Below, in pieces: positions 8,366-17,313 of a stretch of 63,468 nucleotides of DNA. Made by a program: the position numbers and the translations under genes. This DNA comes from Deinococcus frigens DSM 12807. GTDB lineage: Bacteria > Deinococcota > Deinococci > Deinococcales > Deinococcaceae. Within the stretch, counting starts at the first letter, position 1, and every line of letters starts with the position of its first letter. The notes under the pieces are model-generated. The model saw nothing but the letters and a program-made list of their open reading frames with translations, ran no database searches and was not told where the DNA came from. The stretch lies in the NCBI RefSeq assembly GCF_000701425.1, contig NZ_JNIW01000020.1:1-63468 (forward strand), in the 5' to 3' direction.

Positions 8366-9511
8366 TCAGCCGGAAGGGGCGAAGGGCGGCGTGGCCTCGA
8401 CCAGCCCGAAGCGCCCGGTGAGCAGCGGATGACGCCGCCCGGCGGCCCAGTCGGCAATGATCTCGCCGTGGACCGGCAGGAACTTGAAGCCCACTCCCGA
8501 ACACGCCGAAACCAGCAGCACTTGTGGGGAATCGGGATGGGTGTCGTAGATGAAATCTCCAGTGCGGGTGGTGGTGTACAGGCACGTTTTGATCTGCATG
8601 ACCGGTCCCGCCGCGCCGGGCAGATGATCTTCGAGAAAGGCGCGCATCATCGCAGTCAGTTTGGGCTGGGGCAGGCCATCACGGGTGTCAGGGTCCACCT
8701 GCGGGCCGCTGGTGTGCAGGCCGACCTTGACGCCGGGCAGGTGAAACAGCGGAAAGCCGTAGACCTCGGGCATCTGGTGGTGGATGAACAGCGGAAAGCG
8801 GCCCAGCGCGAACGCCTCTGGCTGCGTGGGGCGGAAGAAGACCACCTGTTCCTGGGTCACCCGCAACGACGGGGCCAGATCAGGCACCAGCCCCGGCAGC
8901 CAGGCTCCGGCAGCCACCACCAGCCGCCCGGCGCTGAAGGTCCCGCATGCGGTGTGAACGGCAGGAACTGCGGGGTCACTCAGGTCAAAGCCCAGCACGG
9001 GCGTTCGGTCCAGAAGCGTCGCCCCCAGCACGCCCGCCATGGCGGTGAGCAGTTCCAGAGTCAGGCTGGGATTCAGAATGCCCGCCTCCGGGCTATAGAC
9101 CGCCTGCCAGTCGTCGCCGGGCCGCCACTGCGGATAGCGCCGGGCCAGCGCCAGAGCGTCAAGAACCTCGAAGTCCTGCCCGCCCTCGCGCAGGTGGGCC
9201 TGGATCTCCGCCAGGATGTGGGTCTGGGTGTTCCCCAGATCGAGCAGACCCGCAGGCCAGTACAGTTGCGTGGCGTAGTCGGTCTGAAACTGCTTCCAGA
9301 GCGTCAGCGCGCGGGCCGCCATGGGGGCGTACTCGCGCACGGTTTGCGACAACCGGAAGATGCGCGACGGCCCGGCGCTGCTGCCGCGCTCATGGCCGAA
9401 GGCAAACTGTTCGAGCAACAGCACCTGCTGACCGCGCCGCGCCAGCTCATGCGCCCCGGCGATCCCGGCCATCCCACCGCCGACGATGATGGTGTCGTAG
9501 CCGGTGTTCAC
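8366..9511 (-). CDS. FAD-dependent amine oxidase, second sarcosine oxidase-family paralogue
   Basis: A 381-residue paralogue of the neighbouring oxidase. It has the FAD motif IIVGGGMAGIAGAHELA, then LLLEQF and HERGSSAGPSRIFRLSQ. In the segment equivalent to QDHCFYGFP it reads MPEVYGFPLF, so the cysteine expected for covalent FAD is missing. It may bind FAD non-covalently, like other members of the wider DAO superfamily. The gene sits between the importer permease and its paralogue, which suggests a shared amino-acid catabolic pathway with two substrate specificities. Confidence 0.83.
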   Translation of the reverse strand: MNTGYDTIIVGGGMAGIAGAHELARRGQQVLLLEQFAFGHERGSSAGPSRIFRLSQTVREYAPMAARALTLWKQFQTDYATQLYWPAGLLDLGNTQTHILAEIQAHLREGGQDFEVLDALALARRYPQWRPGDDWQAVYSPEAGILNPSLTLELLTAMAGVLGATLLDRTPVLGFDLSDPAVPAVHTACGTFSAGRLVVAAGAWLPGLVPDLAPSLRVTQEQVVFFRPTQPEAFALGRFPLFIHHQMPEVYGFPLFHLPGVKVGLHTSGPQVDPDTRDGLPQPKLTAMMRAFLEDHLPGAAGPVMQIKTCLYTTTRTGDFIYDTHPDSPQVLLVSACSGVGFKFLPVHGEIIADWAAGRRHPLLTGRFGLVEATPPFAPSG

Positions 9512-9559
9512 GTGTTCAAGTCTCCTCCACAGACAGGCGAAGCAGGCATCCTCACGACC

Positions 9560-10228
9560 TCAGCGGGTCGCCGTGCGGTACGGGCGGTTGAGCCGGTGTT
9601 CCAGCACGGCGAACACGCGCGAGGCAACGTTGGACAGCAGGAAGTAGATCAGCCCCGTTGCCGCGTAGAGCGCCACCGGCTGGTACGTGACCGACACCAG
9701 TCCGCGCGTGCTGAGCAGCAGCTCGGTCACGGTGATCACCGAGGCCAGACTGGAATCCTTGAGCAGCCCGATGAACTGGTTGCCCAGCGCCGGAAGCGCG
9801 ATGCGGGTGGCCTGCGGCAGTTGCACCTCGAGCAGCACCTGGAGAGGCTTGAGGCCCAGCGCAGTGGCGGCCTCGCGCTGCCCGGAGGCCACCGCATTCA
9901 GACTGCCGCGCACGATCTCGGCGGTGTAGGCCCCCGCGAACAGGCTCAGGCCGATGGCGGCGGTGGTGAAGGCAGGCAGGGTGATACCGGTGAGCTGGGG
10001 CAGCGCGAAGTAGAGGAAGAAGAGCTGCACCAGCAGCGGCGTGCCGCGAAACAACTCGATGTAGGCCACCGCTATCGCCCGCAGCACGATCACCCGCGAG
10101 GATTTGGCGACTGCCGCCAGCAGCCCCAGCAGCAGCCCGCCGATGCTGGCGAAGAACGTCAGCGCCAGCGTGATCTGGGTGCCTTGCCACAGGCTGCTCA
10201 GAACATCAGGATTGAGCAGGATCTCCAC
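9560..10228 (-). CDS. Polar amino acid ABC transporter, permease
   Basis: A 222-residue inner-membrane permease of the His/Glu/Gln (HisMQ) family with about five membrane segments. The EAA loop is visible as AATALGLKPLQVLLEVQLPQA, where the cytoplasmic ATPase docks, and the segment ELFRGTPLLVQLFFLYF is a family hallmark. No ATPase gene lies beside it, so the importer must borrow one encoded elsewhere. It follows the binding protein gene by 44 bp. Confidence 0.9.
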   Translation of the reverse strand: MEILLNPDVLSSLWQGTQITLALTFFASIGGLLLGLLAAVAKSSRVIVLRAIAVAYIELFRGTPLLVQLFFLYFALPQLTGITLPAFTTAAIGLSLFAGAYTAEIVRGSLNAVASGQREAATALGLKPLQVLLEVQLPQATRIALPALGNQFIGLLKDSSLASVITVTELLLSTRGLVSVTYQPVALYAATGLIYFLLSNVASRVFAVLEHRLNRPYRTATR

Positions 10229-10272
10229 GGCCTAACGCCCCTGCCTGGACTGCTCCTGCCTGGACAGGGCCA

Positions 10273-11058
10273 CTACTTGCTCGGCACGCTGAGGTCCAGG
10301 CCCACCCATTTCATTGAGATTTTTTTCAGGGTACCGTCGGCGCGCATGTCGTTCAGCGCCTTGTTGACCGCCGCCGCCAGGGCGGGCGAGTTCTTGGCGA
10401 AGGTCACGTAAGTCGCGTCGCTCGCCACCACCGGGCCGACCGGCATCATCTTGACGCCCTTCTGAATGGCAACTGCGCCTACCGATTTCTCAGTCAAAAA
10501 GGCCTGTACGCGCCCGGCGGCCAGCGCCAGGAAACCCTCCTGCTCGCCGGAATAGCTCACGATCTTATCGTGGCCCTTTTCCTTGAGCGTGGCCTCGAAG
10601 GTGGTCCCCAGCGCGACGCCCACCGGCTGCCCCTTGAGAGACGCCAGACCCGTGGCCTTGGAGCCGAGGGGAGCGAACAGTTGCACGCCGTCGTAGTAAT
10701 ACGGCGCGTCGCTGAAGTCCACGGCCTTGGCCCGCTCGGGCGTCTTGCCCTGAGAGGCCACCGCCAGGTCGAAGATTCCTGCCTGGATGCCGGCGATGAT
10801 CGAGGGAAACTCGGTCTTGACCACGTTGACCTTGACCCCCATGCGTTTGCCCAGCTCGTTGGCGACATCGACATCGAAGCCCTCCAGCCCGCCCTTGAGT
10901 GACGGCTGCGAGAAGGGCGGGTACTCGCCGGACATGGCCACCGTCATCACGCCTTTTTGCTTGATCTGCGCCAGATCGGTGGCGTGCGCCAGGCCACTGA
11001 GGAGCAGGGCGCAGAGGGCAGCGGTCTTGATCGTTCTGGACTTGATCGTTGTGGACAT
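10273..11058 (-). CDS. Polar amino acid ABC transporter, substrate-binding protein
   Basis: A 261-residue secreted solute-binding protein (family 3). Residues 1-26 are a signal peptide ending in GLAHA, and the mature chain has the typical GVMTVAMSGEYPPFS followed by GFDVDVANELGKRMG. The start at ATG 11058 is supported by a strong AAGGAGG 8 nt upstream. With the adjacent permease it would import the substrate used by the two flavin oxidases; that link is inference from gene order. Confidence 0.9.
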   Translation of the reverse strand: MSTTIKSRTIKTAALCALLLSGLAHATDLAQIKQKGVMTVAMSGEYPPFSQPSLKGGLEGFDVDVANELGKRMGVKVNVVKTEFPSIIAGIQAGIFDLAVASQGKTPERAKAVDFSDAPYYYDGVQLFAPLGSKATGLASLKGQPVGVALGTTFEATLKEKGHDKIVSYSGEQEGFLALAAGRVQAFLTEKSVGAVAIQKGVKMMPVGPVVASDATYVTFAKNSPALAAAVNKALNDMRADGTLKKISMKWVGLDLSVPSK

Positions 11059-11150
11059 GGGGGTTCCTCCTTGAGCCAAGAGATCGGGGAATCGGGGCGG
11101 CGGCGGGCGGCGAATGGGGGTCAGGTCAGAGAACGGCGCAGGGGCCACGG

Positions 11151-12839
11151 TCAATCTGGAGGCAACCCGGCACCCAGCACAGTGTGGGTCACGCGCCACA
11201 GCAGTTCCGGGACCACCCCGAAGGAATACGGCACATGGACGCGCTCCAGGGGCTGATGATAATCGCGTCCCCAGGGGCCGATGTTGACCACCGGGAAGCG
11301 CAGGGCGTCGGGTGGGGCGGGGTCGATGTGCGCGGGGTGGGCGGTGTGCCGCGCCAGCACCTGCTCTGTGGCGTCGTCGGCAGGCTGCCCCAGAAAACTC
11401 ATGTCCGAGATTCCGGGAAAGGCGTGACGCAGACGCAAGCTCTGACCCGTCTGGCGGGAGAGGTCGGCGGCGTGGGACTGTGCGGCCCCCAGCAGGGCGT
11501 GGTCATGCGGGTGACCGGCGAGGTGGGTGGCCGGATAGTGCAGCGCCCCGAAGCCCAGTACCACCGCTGGTCCGGTCAGCCCGGCCAGGGTCGTCAGCGC
11601 CGCCATGATCTCGCGGCTGTCCGCCAGCGGATTGGGGCCAGCGGGGCCGTCCTGTACGCGCCGCACCGCTTCCTCTCCAGCGCGGGTCACGGCGCGGCCC
11701 CGCAACTCGCCGAAAGTTAGCACCTCGGCCTGCGCGCCCGCCAACGCCGCCGCATTCGGACTGTGTGCCGCCGCCGCCCGCGCCGCGAACTCTGCCAGGG
11801 CGTCACTCGCCGCTGCCTGGGCCACCGCCACGAACTGCGCCAGGACCGCGCCCGGCGTGCGGCCCTGGGTCAGCATGTTGAAGGCGCACCAGACCTGCCC
11901 CGGGGAGGTCACGTCGTAGGCGGTCTTGCCGTCGCGCAGTTCCAGGCACACCGGTGGCGCACTGGCCTCGCCGTGGGCCGCGTCGGCCAGCTCGGGGGCC
12001 GCTTCTATCCGCGAGATCAACGCAGCGGCCAGCAGCGTGGCGCTCAAGCCGTCGAAGGGGTAGGCGGCGTGGGCGGCCCGCCCGATCACCAGGGCCGAGA
12101 CCAGAACCTTGCCCACCGTTCCCAGATACACCGCCCGGCCCTCGTTGCCGTCGCCGGTGTCGGCTGTCGCGTCCAGGTTGATGCCTGCCACCACGTCCAG
12201 GCTGCGCCCAAGGGCCAGGGCGGGCAGATCGTGGGCCACGGCCCGCGCGCCGCTGGAGCGTCCTTCCTCGTCAGGGGTGGCAACCAGCAGCAGGTGGCCG
12301 GGTCTCTCGCGCAGGGGCAGGGCGGCGTAGCGCTCCAGCACGGCCAGACCCGCCGCCAGCCCGCCTTTCATGTCCAGCAGGCCGCGCCCCATCAGGAAGT
12401 CGCCGCCCGCCAGGTCACGGACCGTCAGGGCCTCGGCGGCGGTGGGATCAGGCAGGCGGGCGAGGGCGGCGGCTACGGCTTGGCTGAGGGTCTCCGGCTC
12501 ACAGGCCAGCGGCTGCCATTCCCCGTAGTCCCCAGTTTCCACAGTGTCGTAATGCCCGGAAAGCAGCAGCGTGCGTGCAGAGCGGCCCGGCACCAGGCCA
12601 TAGACGTTCTGGGCAGCGTAGCCGTGCCGCGCGGGCGAGAGCCATACGTCACCGGGCCGCGCCGCGAACGTCGGCCAGGTCCGCAGCAGCGCCTCCAGCC
12701 GCCCGCCAAAGGCCGTCTCGCCCGCGCTGCCCGTGACGCTGGCCCAGCGCGTCAGCGTAATCGCCAGTTCATGGGTGCGCTCCAGCCAGGGGTCGGGCGA
12801 GCCTGGGGACGGGACGCGGTGGGGAGCAACCTGACTCAA
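11151..12839 (-). CDS. M20-family metallopeptidase / RocB-like arginine-utilisation protein
   Basis: A peptidase of about 562 residues with two-zinc M20 motifs: GHYDTVE, then GRGLLDMKGGLAAG, then TPDEEGRSSG, and a late His in GRDYHQPLERVH. The long form and the order of motifs match RocB, linked to arginine use, better than ArgE or DapE. No ATG lies close to the conserved part. TTG at 12839, preceded by AGAGGTG, is the best start; an ATG at 12944 would add a hydrophobic stretch and run into the promoter of the divergent regulator. It probably degrades an amide or N-acyl amino acid feeding the same catabolic cluster. Confidence 0.75.
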   Translation of the reverse strand: MSQVAPHRVPSPGSPDPWLERTHELAITLTRWASVTGSAGETAFGGRLEALLRTWPTFAARPGDVWLSPARHGYAAQNVYGLVPGRSARTLLLSGHYDTVETGDYGEWQPLACEPETLSQAVAAALARLPDPTAAEALTVRDLAGGDFLMGRGLLDMKGGLAAGLAVLERYAALPLRERPGHLLLVATPDEEGRSSGARAVAHDLPALALGRSLDVVAGINLDATADTGDGNEGRAVYLGTVGKVLVSALVIGRAAHAAYPFDGLSATLLAAALISRIEAAPELADAAHGEASAPPVCLELRDGKTAYDVTSPGQVWCAFNMLTQGRTPGAVLAQFVAVAQAAASDALAEFAARAAAAHSPNAAALAGAQAEVLTFGELRGRAVTRAGEEAVRRVQDGPAGPNPLADSREIMAALTTLAGLTGPAVVLGFGALHYPATHLAGHPHDHALLGAAQSHAADLSRQTGQSLRLRHAFPGISDMSFLGQPADDATEQVLARHTAHPAHIDPAPPDALRFPVVNIGPWGRDYHQPLERVHVPYSFGVVPELLWRVTHTVLGAGLPPD

Positions 12840-12995
12840 AAGGCACCTCTGTGTGAGAAACACCAGGACAAGCCCGAACGTAGCGCGCTGCATGAAGGAA
12901 TAAATCTTGTGGAACTTAATGAAGAAGCTTACTCGCTGCGACATGGCTTGAGAGGAGAAAAGCTCATGCCTCTGCGCATGCTATGACTGAAACTC

Positions 12996-13883
12996 ATGGC
13001 TGACCTGAGCCTCTCTCAACTGCGAATCCTGCTGGCGGTAGTCCGGACAGGCAGTTTTACGGCGGCGGCGGTCGAGCTGAACCTGACCCAGTCGGGCGTC
13101 AGCCACGCGGTGCAGGGACTCGAGGAGGCCCTGGGTGCACGGCTGCTGGACCGGCACGCGCGCGGCGTGCAACTCACCCCGGCAGGTTTGCGGGCCTTGC
13201 CACTGGCCCGGCACCTGCTGGAAGAGGCGACCCGCTTGCAGGCAGAGGCGCGGGCGGTCACGCCGCTCTCGGGCAGCGTGACCATCGCCAGCTTTCCCAG
13301 CCTGGCGCTGCATTTCCTCCCGCCCGTGTTGGCACAGGTTCGGTCCACATATCCGGGGATTGATGTTCAGGTGAGCGACGCCTTTCTGGAGCGTCACGCG
13401 GTCGAGGCCGCCGTGCTGCGGGGTGAGGCCGACATCGGCCTGACGCAGTTGCCCGCCCACACCCGGCTAATGACGCGGGTGATGGGCGACGATCCCTACG
13501 AACTGCTGTTGCCTGCAACGTGGCCCACCGAGATGGATGTGGCGACGCTCTGGGAACAGCCCTACCTTCACCTCGGCCCGGCCACTGACGATTTCGTGAT
13601 GCAACATCTGCGCCGCTCGGGCATCTCGCTGCGCCCCACGCTGTGCCTGCTGACAGAGAGTGTCATCGTGGCGATGGTGGGCCGGGAACTGGGCTTCACC
13701 GCACTGCCGCGCCTGGCGCTGCCTGGCTTGATCGGGGAAGGGCTGCCTCCTTCAGTGGTGCGCCGCCCCCTGCCCGTCCCACTGGTGCGGACCCTGGGGA
13801 CCGTGACCCGGCCCGGTGAACATTCCCCGGCCAGCCGCCAGGTGCTGGGGCTGATCTGGGCGCAGGGACTGCCAGCCGTATAA
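12996..13883 (+). CDS. LysR-family transcriptional regulator
   Basis: A 295-residue LysR-type regulator. Residues 5-64 hold the winged helix-turn-helix (TGSFTAAAVELNLTQSGVSH), and residues about 90-290 form the effector-binding domain. It is divergently transcribed from the peptidase/importer/oxidase group, with 156 bp between starts. That is the standard layout for a LysR regulator controlling the genes across the gap, and its own gene, in response to a pathway intermediate. Confidence 0.9.
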   Translation: MADLSLSQLRILLAVVRTGSFTAAAVELNLTQSGVSHAVQGLEEALGARLLDRHARGVQLTPAGLRALPLARHLLEEATRLQAEARAVTPLSGSVTIASFPSLALHFLPPVLAQVRSTYPGIDVQVSDAFLERHAVEAAVLRGEADIGLTQLPAHTRLMTRVMGDDPYELLLPATWPTEMDVATLWEQPYLHLGPATDDFVMQHLRRSGISLRPTLCLLTESVIVAMVGRELGFTALPRLALPGLIGEGLPPSVVRRPLPVPLVRTLGTVTRPGEHSPASRQVLGLIWAQGLPAV

Positions 13884-13961
13884 GGTGCTGGCCGCGCTGG
13901 ACACAGGGATTCAGACTGGGCCGGAACGAGTTGCGGAAGACGGCCGACCTAAACTCTGGAC

Positions 13962-14318
13962 ATGGCCCCCAACCTGCCCATAGATCTGCGCCTGAACGAG
14001 TTGCGCGAGTTGGCCCGCGATCACCGGGGCCAGCGCCTCGATCTGTTCGGCAGCGTGGCGCGTGGGGAGGCGGATACCCACGATTACGACTTTCTGGTGA
14101 CCCTCGAGCCGTTACCGCTGCTGGAGCATGGGCGGGCCTACCTGTCCCTGCTCAGCGCCCTGGAAGACGCCCTGGCCGCGCCCGTCGATCTGGTAGAGAG
14201 CGAGGCGCTGAGTAATCCGTATTTCGCTGCCCAGGTGCAGCGCGAATGCGTCAACATCTACGCCCGTGATCCTCGCACCTGGCTGCACAAAATCGTGAAA
14301 GCCGGCGCGCTGGCGTAG
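13962..14318 (+). CDS. MNT-type nucleotidyltransferase (MntA-like antitoxin)
   Basis: A 118-residue minimal nucleotidyltransferase. The core motif at residues 30-45 reads GSVARGEADTHDYDFLV, matching the GS-x10-DxD metal-binding pattern. In MNT-HEPN toxin-antitoxin pairs this protein AMPylates and silences the HEPN ribonuclease. The next reading frame (14334) is a damaged HEPN gene, so this appears to be an antitoxin left without its toxin. Length is normal for the family. Confidence 0.8.
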   Translation: MAPNLPIDLRLNELRELARDHRGQRLDLFGSVARGEADTHDYDFLVTLEPLPLLEHGRAYLSLLSALEDALAAPVDLVESEALSNPYFAAQVQRECVNIYARDPRTWLHKIVKAGALA

Positions 14319-14333
14319 TAGTTCGTTGAGGGC

Positions 14334-14543
14334 GTGACTTTCGAGGAGTACACACTGGACGCCATGCGTTCGTCGGCTGTTGAGCGGCAACTGGGCATCG
14401 TGGGCGAGGCGGTGGCGCAGGTGTTGAAGCTGGAGCCAGACGCCCCGCTGGGAGCGGCCCGGCAGATCGGTGCTCCGGTAGGTGCCAGGACAACGCCAAT
14501 GGACAGCGGCGTTCCCCAAACGTCACGCTATGGTGCTCTATGA
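14334..14543 (+). pseudogene. Remnant of a HEPN-domain toxin gene (DUF86-like)
   Basis: The 69-residue frame resembles only the middle of a HEPN toxin, with FEEYTLDAMRSSAVERQL and GIVGEAVAQVLKL as the typical helix 2-3 segment. The N-terminal helix is missing, because a stop at 14319 closes the frame just upstream. The C-terminal end reads AARQIGAPVGARTTPMDS where an intact protein should have the RNxxxH catalytic motif, so ribonuclease activity is lost. It directly follows the MNT gene in the usual order. A frameshift near the catalytic motif plus a 5' deletion would explain it. Confidence 0.7.
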
Positions 14544-16330
14544 CCGACCCCTTTCGCAGGCTCAGTCGTCCATCACTGAGTGACCGGCTGCAAAGCGTGA
14601 CGGAATCGCTCGCAGCGGCAACCATCCCCGCAGATGTGTTCGAGATTGTTCTGAATCCCGCCCTCGAGGCCCTGAAGGCCCTGGCCGGCGTTGTCCTGCT
14701 GGGTCAGGGCACGGGAGACCGCTTGCAGGTGGCCGCCACACAGGGGTATGCCAAAGGCGAACAGACCCTATGGCAAGACGGGGCTTTCGATGCGTTCGCT
14801 CCCACTGAAGACAGCCTCAAACGGCGTGAAGCCCTGTTCTTTGAGCACCAGGAAGCCTTGACGGCCGCCTATCCACAACTCACGGCTCCCCCTCTTGGGG
14901 TGAAGGTGGTCGCCACGGCGGTGGTGCCCATGCTGCTGGGTGACCAGGCGCTCGGGGTCATCGTGCTGGTGTTCACTGAACCCCATCATTTTACGCCTGA
15001 AGAGCGCCGCTTCCTTCAGACCCTCGCGGCCCAGTGCGCCCTGGCGCTCGACCGCCTCGCCCTGAGCACCCGGCTGCACCAACAGGCCGAGGCCCTGACC
15101 GCGTTCGTGGCCCTCACGGAAGCCGTCGGACTCAACACTGATCTGGACACGCTGACCCAGCGCGCCCGGGACGTGCTGCGGGCCAGCTTCCCTGACGTGT
15201 TTATGGCCTTCTTTGTCCCGAACGAGGGACGGTGGGTGCCAGCCTTGCTGGACGAGGCACCTGGCGACCTCAAGCGCCTGCTGGTCACGGGCCTGCCGCT
15301 GGACACGCCGGCCTTTCACCAGGCCGTCCAGACCGGGCTGCCGCACTTTGTTGAACACTGGAACAGTGAGGCGCAGAGGATTGCGCACACCGGGGCTTTC
15401 AGTGCAGGAGTGTTTGCTCCCTACTTTCAGCAGGGACAACCCGTGGGCATGCTGGTGGCCGTCCTGCAACAGGAGCCCCTCTGGACGCTCCAACACCGGG
15501 CGGTGCTCACCGCACTCTGGCGCAGTCTGGGCGGGGCGCTCGACCGGGCCGAACAGGCGCGGCAACTGGAAGGCCGGGCGGCGCTCAACGCCTTCGTGGC
15601 CTTGACCGAGGCCGTTGGGACAGAAACGAATCTGCACGTTCTGGCGCGGCACGCGCAAGACGTGCTGCAAGCCTCGGTGCCCGAATTGAGCGTGGTCTAC
15701 CATGAGCTGGAAGAGGGCCTCTGGAAAGCGAGGATGGTGTCGGACAACGTGGATCCCCAGATCGCGGCCACCGCACGGATGGGGCATCTGCAGGACACGC
15801 CCAGCTTCCTGGAAGCGGTGCAGGCCAGGGGACCCGTCTTCACCGATGGCTGGGATCCCCAGCGGGAGGGGATCGCCCACACGGAGGTCTACGGCGCGGT
15901 GGCCCTCTACCCTTATTTCAAGGGGGAGCAGCCCTTCGGCATGCTGGCGATGGGCACGGTGGACAGCCGCGTCTGGACTTCCCAGGACCGGGCCCTCTTC
16001 ACGGCGGTGGGCCACAGTCTGGGTCTGGCGCTCGACCGGGCCATTCAGGCCGAAACGCTTCAGGCTCAAAACGAGGTGCTCGAAGCCCGCACCCAGGCGC
16101 TGGAAGCGTTCATGCAGCTCACCAAGGATCTGGGCGTTCAGGGCGACCGGCTGGCCCTGATTCGGCGGGCGCAGGAGGTGGTGCGGTCACTCCTCCCCCA
16201 GGGGTACGCGGCGTACTTTGAACCCGAGGGGGGACGCTGGTGGGTGAGATCTCAGGTGGGCTCCATGCGCTCGCCCAGCTTGCAGGCGCTCGTGGATCGG
16301 GGGTCGATCTGGAACGCAGTCAAAACATGA
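14540..16330 (+). CDS. Multi-GAF sensor protein, 5' part of a split histidine kinase gene
   Basis: This 596-residue frame holds repeated GAF-type units (about residues 25-170, 190-335, 350-500, then the start of a fourth). Units two and three share DTPAFHQAVQ/DTPSFLEAVQ and RIAHTGAF/GIAHTEVY segments. The fourth unit is cut by a TGA at 16328-16330 and continues in the -1 frame, where the kinase begins. No kinase domain is present in this frame alone. Either the gene is broken by a one-base deletion (or sequencing error), or two coupled proteins are made through the ATGA overlap at 16327-16330. Confidence 0.75.
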   Translation: MTDPFRRLSRPSLSDRLQSVTESLAAATIPADVFEIVLNPALEALKALAGVVLLGQGTGDRLQVAATQGYAKGEQTLWQDGAFDAFAPTEDSLKRREALFFEHQEALTAAYPQLTAPPLGVKVVATAVVPMLLGDQALGVIVLVFTEPHHFTPEERRFLQTLAAQCALALDRLALSTRLHQQAEALTAFVALTEAVGLNTDLDTLTQRARDVLRASFPDVFMAFFVPNEGRWVPALLDEAPGDLKRLLVTGLPLDTPAFHQAVQTGLPHFVEHWNSEAQRIAHTGAFSAGVFAPYFQQGQPVGMLVAVLQQEPLWTLQHRAVLTALWRSLGGALDRAEQARQLEGRAALNAFVALTEAVGTETNLHVLARHAQDVLQASVPELSVVYHELEEGLWKARMVSDNVDPQIAATARMGHLQDTPSFLEAVQARGPVFTDGWDPQREGIAHTEVYGAVALYPYFKGEQPFGMLAMGTVDSRVWTSQDRALFTAVGHSLGLALDRAIQAETLQAQNEVLEARTQALEAFMQLTKDLGVQGDRLALIRRAQEVVRSLLPQGYAAYFEPEGGRWWVRSQVGSMRSPSLQALVDRGSIWNAVKT

Positions 16331-17313
16331 TGCGGCCCTGGACGACCCGGCAGCCGCTGTATCAAGACGCCTATGACGTCACAACCGATGGGTTGGATCA
16401 GGCGGTGCTGCAAAACGTGGGGGCCACCGCGACCCTGCCCCTGATGGAGCATGGGAACGTCGTCGGCATTTTCGGCATGGTTCAGTACGAAGGCCGCACC
16501 TGGAGTCCGGCGGACCGGGCCGTGCTCGAAGGTGTGTTGCGCAGTCTCTCCCTGGCGCTGGAACGCGGCGAGAGCGTGGCCAGGTTAGAGATTCATTCGC
16601 AGGAGTTGGAACGCAGCAACACCAAACTGGAGGCCGCCAACGAAGAACTCGAAGCCTTTTCCTACAGCGTTTCACACGACCTGCGCACCCCGGTGCGGCA
16701 CATCAAGAGCTTTGCCGACCTGCTGCGGAAGTCCCTTGGCCCGGAACTGGACGCCAAATCCACCCGCTATCTGGGCATCGTGGACGACGCGGCCAGCCGC
16801 ATGGACATCCTGATCGACGCCATGCTCGACCTGTCGCGCACTTCCCGTCAACCGCTGGTAATGGGGTTGGTGGATCTGGCGCCCCTGGTGAACGCGGCGC
16901 GTACCGAGCTGGAAACCGGGATCCCGGATCAGCGGGTGAGGTGGACGGTCAGTGCGCTTCCACTCGTCGTGGCCGATCGCACCACCCTGCAGCAGGTGAT
17001 GGTGAACCTGCTGTCCAACGCGCTGAAATACAGCCGCACCCGCCCGGAGGCCCACATCGAGGTCTGGACCGAGGAACGTCCACAGGACTGGGCCGTGTTC
17101 GTGCGGGACAACGGCGTGGGCTTCGACCCCCGGTACGTGGACAAACTGTTCGGCGTGTTTCAGCGCCTGCACCGTCAGGACGAGTTTGAAGGGACGGGTG
17201 TGGGACTGGCCAATGTGCGGCGGGTCATCGCCCGGCACGGCGGCACCGTGTTTGCCCAGGGCGTGGTGGACGGTGGGGCCACCTTTGGCTTCACCCTGCC
17301 CCGCCCACCCTGA
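16327..17313 (+). CDS. Sensor histidine kinase, 3' part of the split GAF-kinase gene
   Basis: This frame of about 328 residues starts inside the ATGA overlap with the preceding GAF frame. It first completes the fourth GAF unit (TTRQPLYQDAYD to GIFGMVQYEGRTW), then has a HisKA segment FSYSVSHDLRTPVRHIKSF with the phospho-accepting His. The HATPase motifs follow: NLLSNALKYS (N box), DNGVGFDP (G1), VFQRLH (F) and GTGVGLANVRR (G2). All key kinase residues are present. No response regulator gene is adjacent. Confidence 0.8.
   Translation: MMRPWTTRQPLYQDAYDVTTDGLDQAVLQNVGATATLPLMEHGNVVGIFGMVQYEGRTWSPADRAVLEGVLRSLSLALERGESVARLEIHSQELERSNTKLEAANEELEAFSYSVSHDLRTPVRHIKSFADLLRKSLGPELDAKSTRYLGIVDDAASRMDILIDAMLDLSRTSRQPLVMGLVDLAPLVNAARTELETGIPDQRVRWTVSALPLVVADRTTLQQVMVNLLSNALKYSRTRPEAHIEVWTEERPQDWAVFVRDNGVGFDPRYVDKLFGVFQRLHRQDEFEGTGVGLANVRRVIARHGGTVFAQGVVDGGATFGFTLPRPP

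Noticed and set aside
8213..10411. Very long plus-strand open frame (732 codons)
   Set aside because: It runs antisense to two oxidase genes and a permease that have clear motifs. The composition (many Arg, Gln, Gly) is what GC-rich shadows give.
16300..16330. Programmed -1 frameshift site in the GAF-kinase gene
   Set aside because: The sequence before the stop (GTCAAAACATGA) does not form an X-XXY-YYZ slippery heptamer in the zero frame, and no clear downstream structure was seen.
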